A stretch of 9,427 nt of DNA, taken from positions 1 to 9,427 of the forward strand of contig JAEZAA010000185.1 in NCBI GenBank assembly GCA_023430625.1. The letters are read 5' to 3'. Of this stretch, positions 1 to 5,630 are shown piece after piece. The notes under the pieces are model-generated. The model did no database searches. It was not told the DNA's origin and saw nothing but the letters and a program-made list of their open reading frames with translations. Position 1 is the stretch's first letter, and each line of letters starts with the position of its first letter. Source of the DNA: Pseudomonadota bacterium (GTDB lineage: Bacteria > Pseudomonadota > Gammaproteobacteria > Pseudomonadales > Oleiphilaceae). Made by a program: the position numbers and the translations under genes.

Positions 1-709
1 CACGCTTCACGAAGGTGTTGGTGGAGCCACGGGCGCCGGAGTCCAGCACGGGCACGTTCTTGTAGACCTTGTTGACGAAGTCGAAGGCTTTCTTGTGGGC
101 GGCTTCAACCTTGTCCTTTGCAGCCGGATCCTTGATCACAGCCAGATCGCCCAGCTCCTGCTTGAGGGCATAGCCCCAGGCTGCCAGATAGTTCCAGCGT
201 GCACCGCCGGAGGTCTTGGGGTTCGGTGTGATCACCTGAACGTCTTTGCGAACCAGGTCGTTCCAGTCCTTGATGTTCTTGGGATTTACCTTGCGCACCA
301 GGAACACGATGGTGGAGGTGTAAGGGGAGCTGTTCTCTGGCAGCCGTGTTTGCCAGTCGGCGGGAATTTTCTTCGTCAGCTGGGCGATCTCATCGATATC
401 GTAGGCCAGCGCCAGGGTCACGACATCTGCCTCCAGGCCATCGACCACAGCGCGCGCCTGCTTACCGGCGCCACCGTGGGACTGGCGGATGGTCACTTTC
501 TCACCGGTCTTTTCTTGCCAGTGCTTGGCGAAGTGCGGGTTGAACTCCTGATAGAGCTCACGGGTCGGATCGTAGGAGACGTTGAGCAGTTCAACGTCGG
601 CCGTGGCAAAGCTTGCACCAAACAGGCTGAGGGCAAGGCCGGCGATCAGCTTCTTGCTGAAACCGGGCACTGAGGTGAATTTTTTAAAGCGAAAAGACTG
701 CTGAGACAT
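1..709 (-). CDS. sbp: Sulfate-binding periplasmic protein (ABC importer), 3'-truncated by the window edge
   Basis: Periplasmic solute-binding subunit of the sulfate/thiosulfate ABC importer; it captures sulfate and delivers it to the CysT/CysW permease. The translated 236 residues begin with a basic region and hydrophobic stretch (about residues 20-34) and a likely signal-peptidase site after ATA (about residue 37). Family signatures follow: NVSYDPTRELY (43-53), SHGGAGKQARAV (77-88), TPNPKTSGGARWNYLAAW (161-178) and DSGARGST (223-230), which match the Sbp/CysP family. Family members are about 330-340 residues, so roughly the last 100 lie beyond base 1. The ATG at 707-709 is preceded by GGAGG (714-718, minus strand), though spacing is only 4 bases. 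It lies 104 bases downstream of oscA on the same strand and is probably co-transcribed with it. Sbp rather than the thiosulfate-preferring CysP is inferred from the oscA linkage. Confidence 0.95.
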   Translation of the reverse strand, partial: MSQQSFRFKKFTSVPGFSKKLIAGLALSLFGASFATADVELLNVSYDPTRELYQEFNPHFAKHWQEKTGEKVTIRQSHGGAGKQARAVVDGLEADVVTLALAYDIDEIAQLTKKIPADWQTRLPENSSPYTSTIVFLVRKVNPKNIKDWNDLVRKDVQVITPNPKTSGGARWNYLAAWGYALKQELGDLAVIKDPAAKDKVEAAHKKAFDFVNKVYKNVPVLDSGARGSTNTFVKR

Positions 710-713
710 AAAA

Positions 714-718
714 CCTCC
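714..718 (-). promoter_or_regulatory. Ribosome binding site of sbp
   Basis: The minus strand reads CTGGAGGTTTT directly before the ATG. GGAGG is a full core Shine-Dalgarno sequence with a short 4-base spacer, and it fixes the start at 709. Confidence 0.7.
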
Positions 719-813
719 AGAACTGAAAAATGAAATTGCGATTGAATTTCTTCAGCTTCCGGTGGTCCGGTCAGCGCCAACGTTAAGACTTTTCGATGAA
801 ATAAAAACTAAGA

Positions 814-987
814 CTAAGAGCGTGTTCTTGCGTCGCTTACACGAACCTTTTCCTTCTTTTCCACCTGGACAAGCTTGCCTTGGTGGAAGGTCAGTTCCAC
901 GGTGCCATAGTTGATGGGACCAACCAGCCGGTGGATCTGGGATAACAGGTTTTCGAGCAACGCTTGGTCGAGCGAATCTTCTGTCAC
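814..987 (-). CDS. oscA: OscA-like small protein (DUF2292/YezD family), sulfur-starvation associated
   Basis: A 57-residue protein. The pattern LLSQIHRLVGPINYGTVELT, then HQGKLVQVEKKEKVR, matches the DUF2292/YezD family, whose short members share an 'I...YGTVE(L/I)..(H/Q).GK(V/L)VQ(I/V)...EK.R' core. In pseudomonads a gene of this kind, oscA, lies directly upstream of sbp and has been linked to the sulfur-starvation response and chromate resistance; its biochemical role is unknown. Start choice: the frame is open further up to a TTG at 1014. The GTG at 985-987 has AGGAAG 7 bases upstream on the minus strand and gives a length close to known OscA (about 58-60 residues), so I prefer it. There is no signal peptide or membrane segment. 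The downstream neighbour is sbp, 104 bases away. Confidence 0.82.
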   Translation of the reverse strand: MTEDSLDQALLENLLSQIHRLVGPINYGTVELTFHQGKLVQVEKKEKVRVSDARTRS

Positions 988-1062
988 GTCGAATCTTCCT
1001 ATGAACGTTATCAATCGGAGCGTCTAGGAATCGCTAGAACGTGGAGTGATTCTAAGAAGGGA

Positions 1063-1091
1063 TTTATAGAACTAAAAATACTATTTGGAAA
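1063..1091 (-). promoter_or_regulatory. Candidate sigma-70 promoter of oscA-sbp
   Basis: On the minus strand TTTCCA (1086-1091, 4 of 6 to TTGACA), a 17-base spacer and TATAAA (1063-1068, 5 of 6 to TATAAT). This would start transcription near 1056 and leave a leader of about 70 bases before the GTG of oscA. The stretch is strikingly AT-rich compared with its surroundings, so other hexamer pairs are possible. Confidence 0.45.
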
Positions 1092-1097
1092 TTTATC

Positions 1098-1114
1098 TAT
1101 TCTAAATCGGAATA
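1098..1114. promoter_or_regulatory. Dyad TATTC-N7-GAATA, candidate LysR-type (CysB-like) site
   Basis: A perfect 5-bp inverted repeat separated by 7 bases, containing the T-N11-A pattern typical of LysR-family binding sites. It ends 6 bp upstream of the proposed -35 box of oscA, where an activator would bind. CysB, a LysR-type regulator, controls sulfate uptake genes in gammaproteobacteria. The link to CysB is inferred from position and target genes, since CysB sites are poorly conserved. Confidence 0.35.
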
Positions 1115-1123
1115 TAGAAGAGG

Positions 1124-1152
1124 GGATGTCAGGTATGGAATTCCTGACATCC
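1124..1152 (-). terminator. Hairpin downstream of znuA, possible terminator
   Basis: Perfect 10-bp inverted repeat GGATGTCAGG / CCTGACATCC around a 9-base loop, starting 31 bases after the znuA stop codon. On the minus strand the stem is followed by a pyrimidine-rich CCTCTTCTATATT rather than a clean T-run, so it would be a weak intrinsic terminator. It separates znuA from the oscA promoter, which supports a termination role; an operator is the alternative. Confidence 0.5.
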
Positions 1153-1183
1153 TAAGGAAAGGCGGGAGTGTATTACTGGACGA

Positions 1184-2158
1184 TTAATTCGTGAGACAGC
1201 GGGCGAAGTTTGTCGCCAATCCTTCCAAAAAAAGGAAGTAGCTCTGAGCATTGACATGGATATCGCCACCCATCGGATCGACTTCTTGCGTCCGAACGTC
1301 AATGCCCTCGGTCAGAACCGGCAGGTACTTGGGCCGGAACTGGGGCTCAACCAGGATGCATCGGGTTTTCTTTGCGAGGAGCATTTGGCGCAGTTCTGCG
1401 ATATGGCGCGCGCCCGGCTGTCGTTCCGGATTAAGGGTGAGGGCGCCGGTCTGGTTGAGTCCGTAGTGCCGGACAAAATGTCCGTAACCATCATGAGTCA
1501 CCAGGAATCCCTTGGATTTCAGTGGCTGGAGCAGTTTTTGGTTGGCGGCGTCGGTTCGGGCGAGGGCAGACTCAAACTGTTGCAAACGTTGTTGGAAGAG
1601 TTGGCGTTGCGCGGGCACCAATTCGCCGAACAGCGATGCCATTTCGCGCGCCGCAGCGAGTGCAAGTTTGGGACTTAGCCAGATATGAGCATCGATCTCA
1701 GCATGATCATGTCCGTGATCCTGTTCATGCTGAGAGTGAGCAGGATGATTGTGCGCCTCAGAAGCGTCACTGGTGACCAGCAACTTCTCGATGTGTGGCC
1801 GTTGCGTCAGGGCGAGTGTCGGCTTGGTGCTATTATTGCGGATCACCTGGCTCAGGAAGGTTTCAAGCTCAGGACCAACCCAAATGATTGCGTCTGCCTC
1901 GATTAACTTGCGTGCTTCGGATGGCTTCAGTTGATATTGATGAGGGCTTGCCGTGGGGGCCAGCAGGCGATTAATCACCAGTTGGTCGCCAGCAATGGCG
2001 GTTGCAATCAATTGCAGGGGCTTGATGGTGACGAGTACCTCAGGAGCCCGTGCCTGGGCGAGGCTGGTACCCAACGTCAGTACGAGGGCCAGACCCAGAC
2101 GCATGGCCATGCCTTGCCGTAGGGCGAATGTTGATCGAGTTGAACGTCGCATGCCCAT
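1184..2158 (-). CDS. znuA: Periplasmic zinc-binding protein of the ZnuABC importer
   Basis: High-affinity zinc-binding subunit (cluster A-I / cluster 9 solute-binding family) of a Zn2+ ABC importer. The 324 residues start with a basic segment and a hydrophobic signal core (about 18-34), with probable cleavage around AQA-RA or ARA-P (residues 35-38). Candidate metal ligands are His73 (in SPHQYQLKPS), His158 (in DAHIWLSP) and His222 (in THDGYGHF), equivalent to the three His ligands of E. coli ZnuA. Between the first two lies the His/Asp/Glu-rich loop (about 136-158) that separates zinc binders from manganese binders. Cys267 and Cys321 sit where E. coli ZnuA has its disulfide. The ATG at 2158 has AGGAG 4 bases upstream; a second ATG two codons in is an equally possible start. 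A Zur-like box precedes it. No permease or ATPase gene is beside it. Confidence 0.93.
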   Translation of the reverse strand: MGMRRSTRSTFALRQGMAMRLGLALVLTLGTSLAQARAPEVLVTIKPLQLIATAIAGDQLVINRLLAPTASPHQYQLKPSEARKLIEADAIIWVGPELETFLSQVIRNNSTKPTLALTQRPHIEKLLVTSDASEAHNHPAHSQHEQDHGHDHAEIDAHIWLSPKLALAAAREMASLFGELVPAQRQLFQQRLQQFESALARTDAANQKLLQPLKSKGFLVTHDGYGHFVRHYGLNQTGALTLNPERQPGARHIAELRQMLLAKKTRCILVEPQFRPKYLPVLTEGIDVRTQEVDPMGGDIHVNAQSYFLFLEGLATNFARCLTN

Positions 2159-2203
2159 CGTACTCCTGGCCTCTCTGGCGCGTAGTGAGGAAGAAAACGC
2201 TGC

Positions 2204-2217
2204 GTTATAGCATAATC
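2204..2217. promoter_or_regulatory. Zur-box-like operator of znuA
   Basis: The plus strand reads GTTATAGCATAATC, very close to the palindromic Zur consensus (GTTATA-N-TATAAC core) of gammaproteobacteria. It lies about 45 bp upstream of the znuA ATG and overlaps the likely minus-strand -10 (TATAAC, complement of 2204-2209). Zur with bound zinc would block znuA transcription; zinc depletion would release it. The sequence match and position are seen; repression is inferred from the known Zur regulon. Confidence 0.7.
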
Positions 2218-2226
2218 ACCGGCGAA

Positions 2227-2274
2227 TCCGAACCGGCTACACTCCGATGCGGGTTCGGAGATTTCCGTGGAAAT
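2227..2274. repeat. Two adjacent dyad symmetries upstream of znuA
   Basis: TCCGAACC (2227-2234) is the perfect reverse complement of GGTTCGGA (2252-2259), with 17 bases between. Directly next to it ATTTCC-GT-GGAAAT (2261-2274) is a 6-bp perfect palindrome around two bases. The first arm overlaps the position of a -35 for znuA. They could be operator half-sites or an RNA hairpin; the regulator is not identifiable by eye. Confidence 0.4.
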
Positions 2275-2462
2275 GCCCGGAATATCCAGCGCGCAGCTAC
2301 ATTTGGGTTTGCCGCGGATGCACTCAGCAGCTACTTTTATATCAACTGCTATTCTATATAAACATCGATTATGGACGGTGGCTGGGCGCCCATGGCTCCT
2401 GCCTTCGCTCATCATGACCCAAATCCTAATTCAGCGCCCGACGGTACAGTGAGACTATCGAG

Positions 2463-2813
2463 ATGATGCCCCAGTTCGGAGCCCGAAGCGGAATCTTGAC
2501 CTTGACGATCAAGGACAAGGCCGTGCTTTATGCCGCCTACATGCCTTTTATCAAACATGGCGGCCTGTTTATTCCTACCACCAAGAACTATCAGTTGGGG
2601 GATGAAGTCTTTCTTCTGCTGAATCTGATGGAAGAGCCGGAGAAGATCCCGGTGGCTGGCAAGGTTGTCTGGGTGACGCCACGGGGCGCGCAAGGCAATC
2701 GGGCGGCGGGTATTGGCGTGCAGTTCAATGCCGACGACGAGATGGCCAAGAACAAGATCGAAACCTACCTGGCTGGCGCTTTGAGCTCGGATCGCCCAAC
2801 CCATACCATGTAA
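2463..2813 (+). CDS. pilZ: Type IV pilus assembly protein PilZ
   Basis: A 116-residue single PilZ domain required for type IV pilus assembly; in Pseudomonas and Xanthomonas it acts at the cytoplasmic side of the machine, with the assembly ATPase PilB and FimX as known contacts. The run ILTLTIKDKAVLYAAYMPF (11-29), GGLFIPTT (33-40), LGDEVFLLLNLM (45-56), EKIPVAGKVVWVTP (60-73) and GAQGNRAAGIGVQF (75-88) is that of orthologous PilZ proteins of about 118 residues. As in that subgroup, the RxxxR motif needed for cyclic-di-GMP binding is absent, so it is probably not itself a c-di-GMP receptor. Two ATGs stand in tandem (2463 and 2466) and only a poor ribosome site precedes them. In relatives pilZ usually follows holB; here a 304-bp spacer and divergent znuA lie upstream. 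Confidence 0.93.
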   Translation: MMPQFGARSGILTLTIKDKAVLYAAYMPFIKHGGLFIPTTKNYQLGDEVFLLLNLMEEPEKIPVAGKVVWVTPRGAQGNRAAGIGVQFNADDEMAKNKIETYLAGALSSDRPTHTM

Positions 2814-2823
2814 TCTGCCTTGC

Positions 2824-2860
2824 TCCGAGTCGGCTATACGCTGTAGCTGACCGGCTCGGA
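2824..2860 (+). terminator. GC-rich hairpin after pilZ, possible terminator
   Basis: TCCGAGTCGG (2824-2833) pairs with CCGGCTCGGA (2851-2860) over 10 bp including one G-U pair, starting 10 bases after the pilZ stop. No T-run follows. Two more GC palindromes come next (CCGCTAGCGG at 2865-2874 and a GCGGCCGC around 2885). The structure is clear; its termination role is uncertain. Confidence 0.4.
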
Positions 2861-3007
2861 CACTCCGCTAGCGGCTGCTCTGCTGCGGCCGCCCGGTCCT
2901 AAATACTCAAATTCCCTTCGTTTTTCCTGTAGACTTCCGCGATATTCCATCGGCGGAGGCTTCTTGTCGCCTCTCGTCCGGGCTTATGCAGCAGAGAGGT
3001 TACTTGC

Positions 3008-3790
3008 ATGGTCATCGATTCCCATTGCCATCTCGATCGCCTGGATCTCGCACGGCACGAGGGTAGTTTGGCGGCTGCCCTACAGGCGGCGCGGGATGCG
3101 GGAGTAGGGCGGTTTCTCAATGTGTCCATCGATCTGGAGAATTTCCCGGCGGTACGGGAAATTGCTCATCAGTATGAGGACGTCTGGTGCTCGGTTGGCG
3201 TCCATCCCGGCAGTCATGAGGGAGAAGAGCCGACGGTTGAGCGTCTGGTCAGTCTTGCCGCGGATCCCAAGGTGATCGCTTTGGGGGAAACCGGTCTCGA
3301 TTATTATTACGGCACCGATACCAGGGCTGTGCAGCAGGAGCGGTTTCGCGTGCATCTGCGTGCAGCGCGCCAGACGCGTAAGCCGGTGATCGTTCATACG
3401 CGCGATGCGCGGGAAGACACGCTCCAGATCATCCGCGAGGAATCCGACCCCGAAGTGGGTGGCATTCTGCACTGCTTTACCGAAAGCTGGGAGATGGCCA
3501 AAGCGGCGATTGACCAGAACTTCATGATCTCCTTTTCTGGAATCGTAACCTTCAAGAACGCGGTAGAGCTCAAGGAGGTGGCGCGCAAGGTGCCGCTGGA
3601 GCATCTCCTGGTGGAAACCGATTCGCCCTATCTGGCCCCGATTCCCTATCGTGGCAAGCCCAATGAGCCCCAGTGGGTGACCCAGGTCGCGGCCTATGTG
3701 GCCGAACTGCGGGGGATGACCACGGCGGATCTCATGGCTGCGACCACCCGCAATTTCGAACGCCTGTTCCCGACTACCGCATGCCAGTAA
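3008..3790 (+). CDS. tatD: TatD family metal-dependent deoxyribonuclease
   Basis: A 260-residue cytoplasmic TIM-barrel metal hydrolase of the TatD/YcfH family, whose members show 3'-5' DNase activity and are implicated in DNA repair and turnover. All metal-site signatures are present: the opening DSHCHLD with His6 and His8, Glu94 in ALGETGLDYYY, His130 in VIVHTRDA, His155 in GGILHCFTES and Asp205 in LLVETDSPYLAP. The length is normal for the family. The ATG at 3008 has GAGAGG 8 bases upstream, and translation from it begins exactly at the conserved N-terminal strand. In gammaproteobacteria it commonly follows pilZ, as here, with a 194-bp gap holding a hairpin. Its end overlaps the next gene by 10 bases. 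The exact subfamily member (TatD, YcfH or YjjV) cannot be settled by eye; the pilZ linkage favours YcfH. Confidence 0.93.
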   Translation: MVIDSHCHLDRLDLARHEGSLAAALQAARDAGVGRFLNVSIDLENFPAVREIAHQYEDVWCSVGVHPGSHEGEEPTVERLVSLAADPKVIALGETGLDYYYGTDTRAVQQERFRVHLRAARQTRKPVIVHTRDAREDTLQIIREESDPEVGGILHCFTESWEMAKAAIDQNFMISFSGIVTFKNAVELKEVARKVPLEHLLVETDSPYLAPIPYRGKPNEPQWVTQVAAYVAELRGMTTADLMAATTRNFERLFPTTACQ

Positions 3791-4725
3791 CCTCTCCTCG
3801 CGTGCCGTTGGCTATCCCGGATGAGCCTGTAACCGCGTCTCGTAAGGCTAAACGTGGGCCGCGCGAGATTCGGCTCGACTGCGGGCGTTTGCGGCTTGCC
3901 GGCAGAGACTGGGGTAATCCCGAGGGGCAGCCGATTCTGGCGCTGCATGGCTGGCTGGACAACGCGGCGACCTTCGACCGCCTGTTGCCTCACTTCGATC
4001 TGGAGCGCTTCCGGGTCGTGGCCTTGGATCTCCCCGGCCACGGCCGCTCCCAGCATCGGCGAGCCGGTGAAATTTATCACCTGCTGGATAATCTGGTGGA
4101 CATCCTCGGCGCGGTCCGCGCGCTGGGGTGGCAGCAGTTCATCCTGCTCGGACACTCCCTGGGTGGGGTGCTCTCCATGCTCTTTGCATCAGCCTATCCG
4201 GAACTGATTCAAAAGTTAGTGGTCATTGATGCCATGGGGCCGCTGGTCAATCGGGACGATGAGACCCCGGGGCAGTTGCGCAAGGCCTTGGACCGATATT
4301 TCAAGGGGCATTCGCCCATGCCAGTTTATGGGGATATGGCGGCGGCCGTGGCGGCGCGGCAACAGGGCATTGGTGATCTGTCCGCATCCGCGGCGGCAAT
4401 CATTGCGCGGCGCAATCTCAAGAAAGTGGCGGGCGGCTATAGCTGGCGGACCGATCCCCGCTTGCGCTGGCCCTCTCTGGCGCGGATGTCGGAACCCCAG
4501 GTGCAGGCCTGCCTGGGGTCGATTGCGAATGCGACATTGATTATTGGCGGCACGGAGGGCTTTCTGAATCCAGACAGTCCGCTGGTCCAAAGCCGTCTGG
4601 CGCAGATACGGAATTTAACCTTTAAGCAGGCACAGGGAGGTCATCATCTGCATTTGGAACCGCACCCCGCAGGGGTCGCAGACTTGGTCATGGAGTTCCT
4701 TTCTGACAGTCCTGGAGTAGGTTGA
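3781..4725 (+). CDS. Alpha/beta-fold hydrolase (serine hydrolase-like)
   Basis: A 314-residue soluble alpha/beta hydrolase of unknown substrate. Visible features: the oxyanion motif HGWLDNAATFDRL (56-68), DLPGHGRS (83-90), the nucleophile elbow GHSLGG (124-129) with Ser126, the strand VVIDAMGP (147-154) and a C-terminal GGHHLHLEPH (286-295) carrying the candidate catalytic His288 or His289. The acid is less clear: the usual position after strand 7 reads IIGGTEG, offering Glu259. The overall pattern resembles the SERHL-type serine hydrolases. The start at 3781 is chosen because the open frame upstream is only a shadow of tatD; it overlaps the tatD stop (ATGCCAGTAA) and has no clear ribosome site, suggesting translational coupling. 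A GTG at 3802 is an alternative. Its TGA overlaps the ATG of the next gene. Confidence 0.88.
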   Translation: MPVTSPRVPLAIPDEPVTASRKAKRGPREIRLDCGRLRLAGRDWGNPEGQPILALHGWLDNAATFDRLLPHFDLERFRVVALDLPGHGRSQHRRAGEIYHLLDNLVDILGAVRALGWQQFILLGHSLGGVLSMLFASAYPELIQKLVVIDAMGPLVNRDDETPGQLRKALDRYFKGHSPMPVYGDMAAAVAARQQGIGDLSASAAAIIARRNLKKVAGGYSWRTDPRLRWPSLARMSEPQVQACLGSIANATLIIGGTEGFLNPDSPLVQSRLAQIRNLTFKQAQGGHHLHLEPHPAGVADLVMEFLSDSPGVG

Positions 4726-5597
4726 TGAACGTCGTTCGACGAATCGCAATGATGGCTTTCTGCACCATGCTGTGGGCCGCCGGTGCCCAGGCTCAGGAAG
4801 ATCCCGCAGCGAGCATTCTGCCGAAGTATCCGTTTTCCACGCTGGAGCAGGTGACGACCCAGGAGGTACCCGACTACCGCCTGGTCCTTGGCCAGTTGCG
4901 GGTCATCGGCAATGAGATTCGCTCGGAACAGCGCTGGCTGAGTGGCGAAGTGAAGCGGGTTACCTACCAACTGACGAGCGGTCACAACAGCCAGGCGGCG
5001 TTTTCCCATTACCGGGAGCAGTTGAAGACCCTGGGGGCAGAGATATTGTTCAGTTGCAGCTCGCGGGATTGCGGGCGCAGCAGCGAGTGGGCCACGGAAG
5101 TATTTAAGATCGCCAACCTGTATGGCGTTGACCGTGAGCAGAATTACTTGGCTGCGCGCCTGGAGCGGGAAGGCCAGCTTACCTATGTGGTGCTTTACAC
5201 CATCATGCGTGGCAATCAGCGGGTCTATGCACACCTGGAGCTGATGACGCCCAGCGTAAGTTCAGAAGGAGCCGCCCGCAGTACCAATATCCGCCCGCTG
5301 GTTCCACTGCGGGGCGACGACTTCGCAGTGCCCTTGCAGCAGGCGCTGGCGGATTTCATTCCGCAGGCCCAGCAACAACCGGATAAGCAGGTATGGGTGG
5401 TCGTACATACGGGTGGCGCCAGTGTTCAGCAGGCACAGGCGCGGGGAGAGCGTATCGCGCGGCGCGTTGAGCTCTGGTTAGTATCCCGTGGCCTGGTCAA
5501 TACACGGATTAAAACGCTGGCCGTGGGACCCTTGGCGCCTGCCCATGACCCGGCAGTAGCGGCCGAGCGGGCTGAATTCTTTTTGCTGGACCCGTAG
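4725..5597 (+). CDS. Secreted DUF4892 domain protein with OmpA-like C-terminal region
   Basis: A 290-residue exported protein of unknown function. A typical signal peptide (basic MNVVRR, hydrophobic to about 20, cleavage AQA before QED at about residue 23) points to the periplasm. The middle part carries the DUF4892 hallmark: two cysteines in FSCSSRDCGRSSEWA (Cys111, Cys116), probably a disulfide or metal site, flanked by a repeated beta-strand pattern. The C-terminal third (about 222-290) reads VWVVVHTGG, then GERIARRVELWLVSRGL, TLAVGPLAP and AERAEFFLLD, which follows the layout of an OmpA-like fold, though degenerate; this is my inference. The ATG at 4725 shares one base with the hydrolase stop (TGATG) and is preceded by GGAG, so the pair is coupled. 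A TTG one codon earlier is less likely. Confidence 0.85.
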   Translation: MNVVRRIAMMAFCTMLWAAGAQAQEDPAASILPKYPFSTLEQVTTQEVPDYRLVLGQLRVIGNEIRSEQRWLSGEVKRVTYQLTSGHNSQAAFSHYREQLKTLGAEILFSCSSRDCGRSSEWATEVFKIANLYGVDREQNYLAARLEREGQLTYVVLYTIMRGNQRVYAHLELMTPSVSSEGAARSTNIRPLVPLRGDDFAVPLQQALADFIPQAQQQPDKQVWVVVHTGGASVQQAQARGERIARRVELWLVSRGLVNTRIKTLAVGPLAPAHDPAVAAERAEFFLLDP

Positions 5598-5630
5598 ATC
5601 CGTCAAAGGTCCAACCGTCGAGGAACGACC

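Larger units (their letters stand above)
2159..2462. other. 304-bp intergenic region between divergent znuA and pilZ
   Basis: It holds the znuA ribosome binding site and Zur-like box at its left end, then two dyads (TCCGAACC/GGTTCGGA at 2227-2259 and ATTTCCGTGGAAAT at 2261-2274). An AT-rich patch near 2333-2365 (TATATAA in CTATATAAAC) could hold a pilZ promoter, but without a convincing -35. Several frames are open for 60-100 codons, yet none has a good start with a ribosome site or a recognisable protein. I call no gene here. Confidence 0.5.

Noticed and set aside
95..673. A 192-codon plus-strand open frame at the left edge
   Set aside because: It lies fully antisense to the sulfate-binding protein, whose family motifs are intact, and its own translation looks random.
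755..775. Small CCGG-ACCA-CCGG hairpin between oscA and sbp as an attenuator
   Set aside because: The stem is short and imperfect and there is no T-run, so a regulatory role cannot be supported from sequence alone.
964..1155. A 63-codon plus-strand open frame between oscA and znuA
   Set aside because: It covers the oscA promoter, its dyad and the znuA hairpin, and its translation shows no family features.
2050..2452. Overlapping open frames of 60-112 codons in the znuA-pilZ intergenic region on both strands
   Set aside because: No ribosome sites, no recognisable protein, and they run across the Zur-like box and the start of znuA.
3673..3780. Earlier ATG for the alpha/beta hydrolase
   Set aside because: The 36 extra codons are a shadow frame of the conserved tatD end and give a low-complexity sequence unlike hydrolases.
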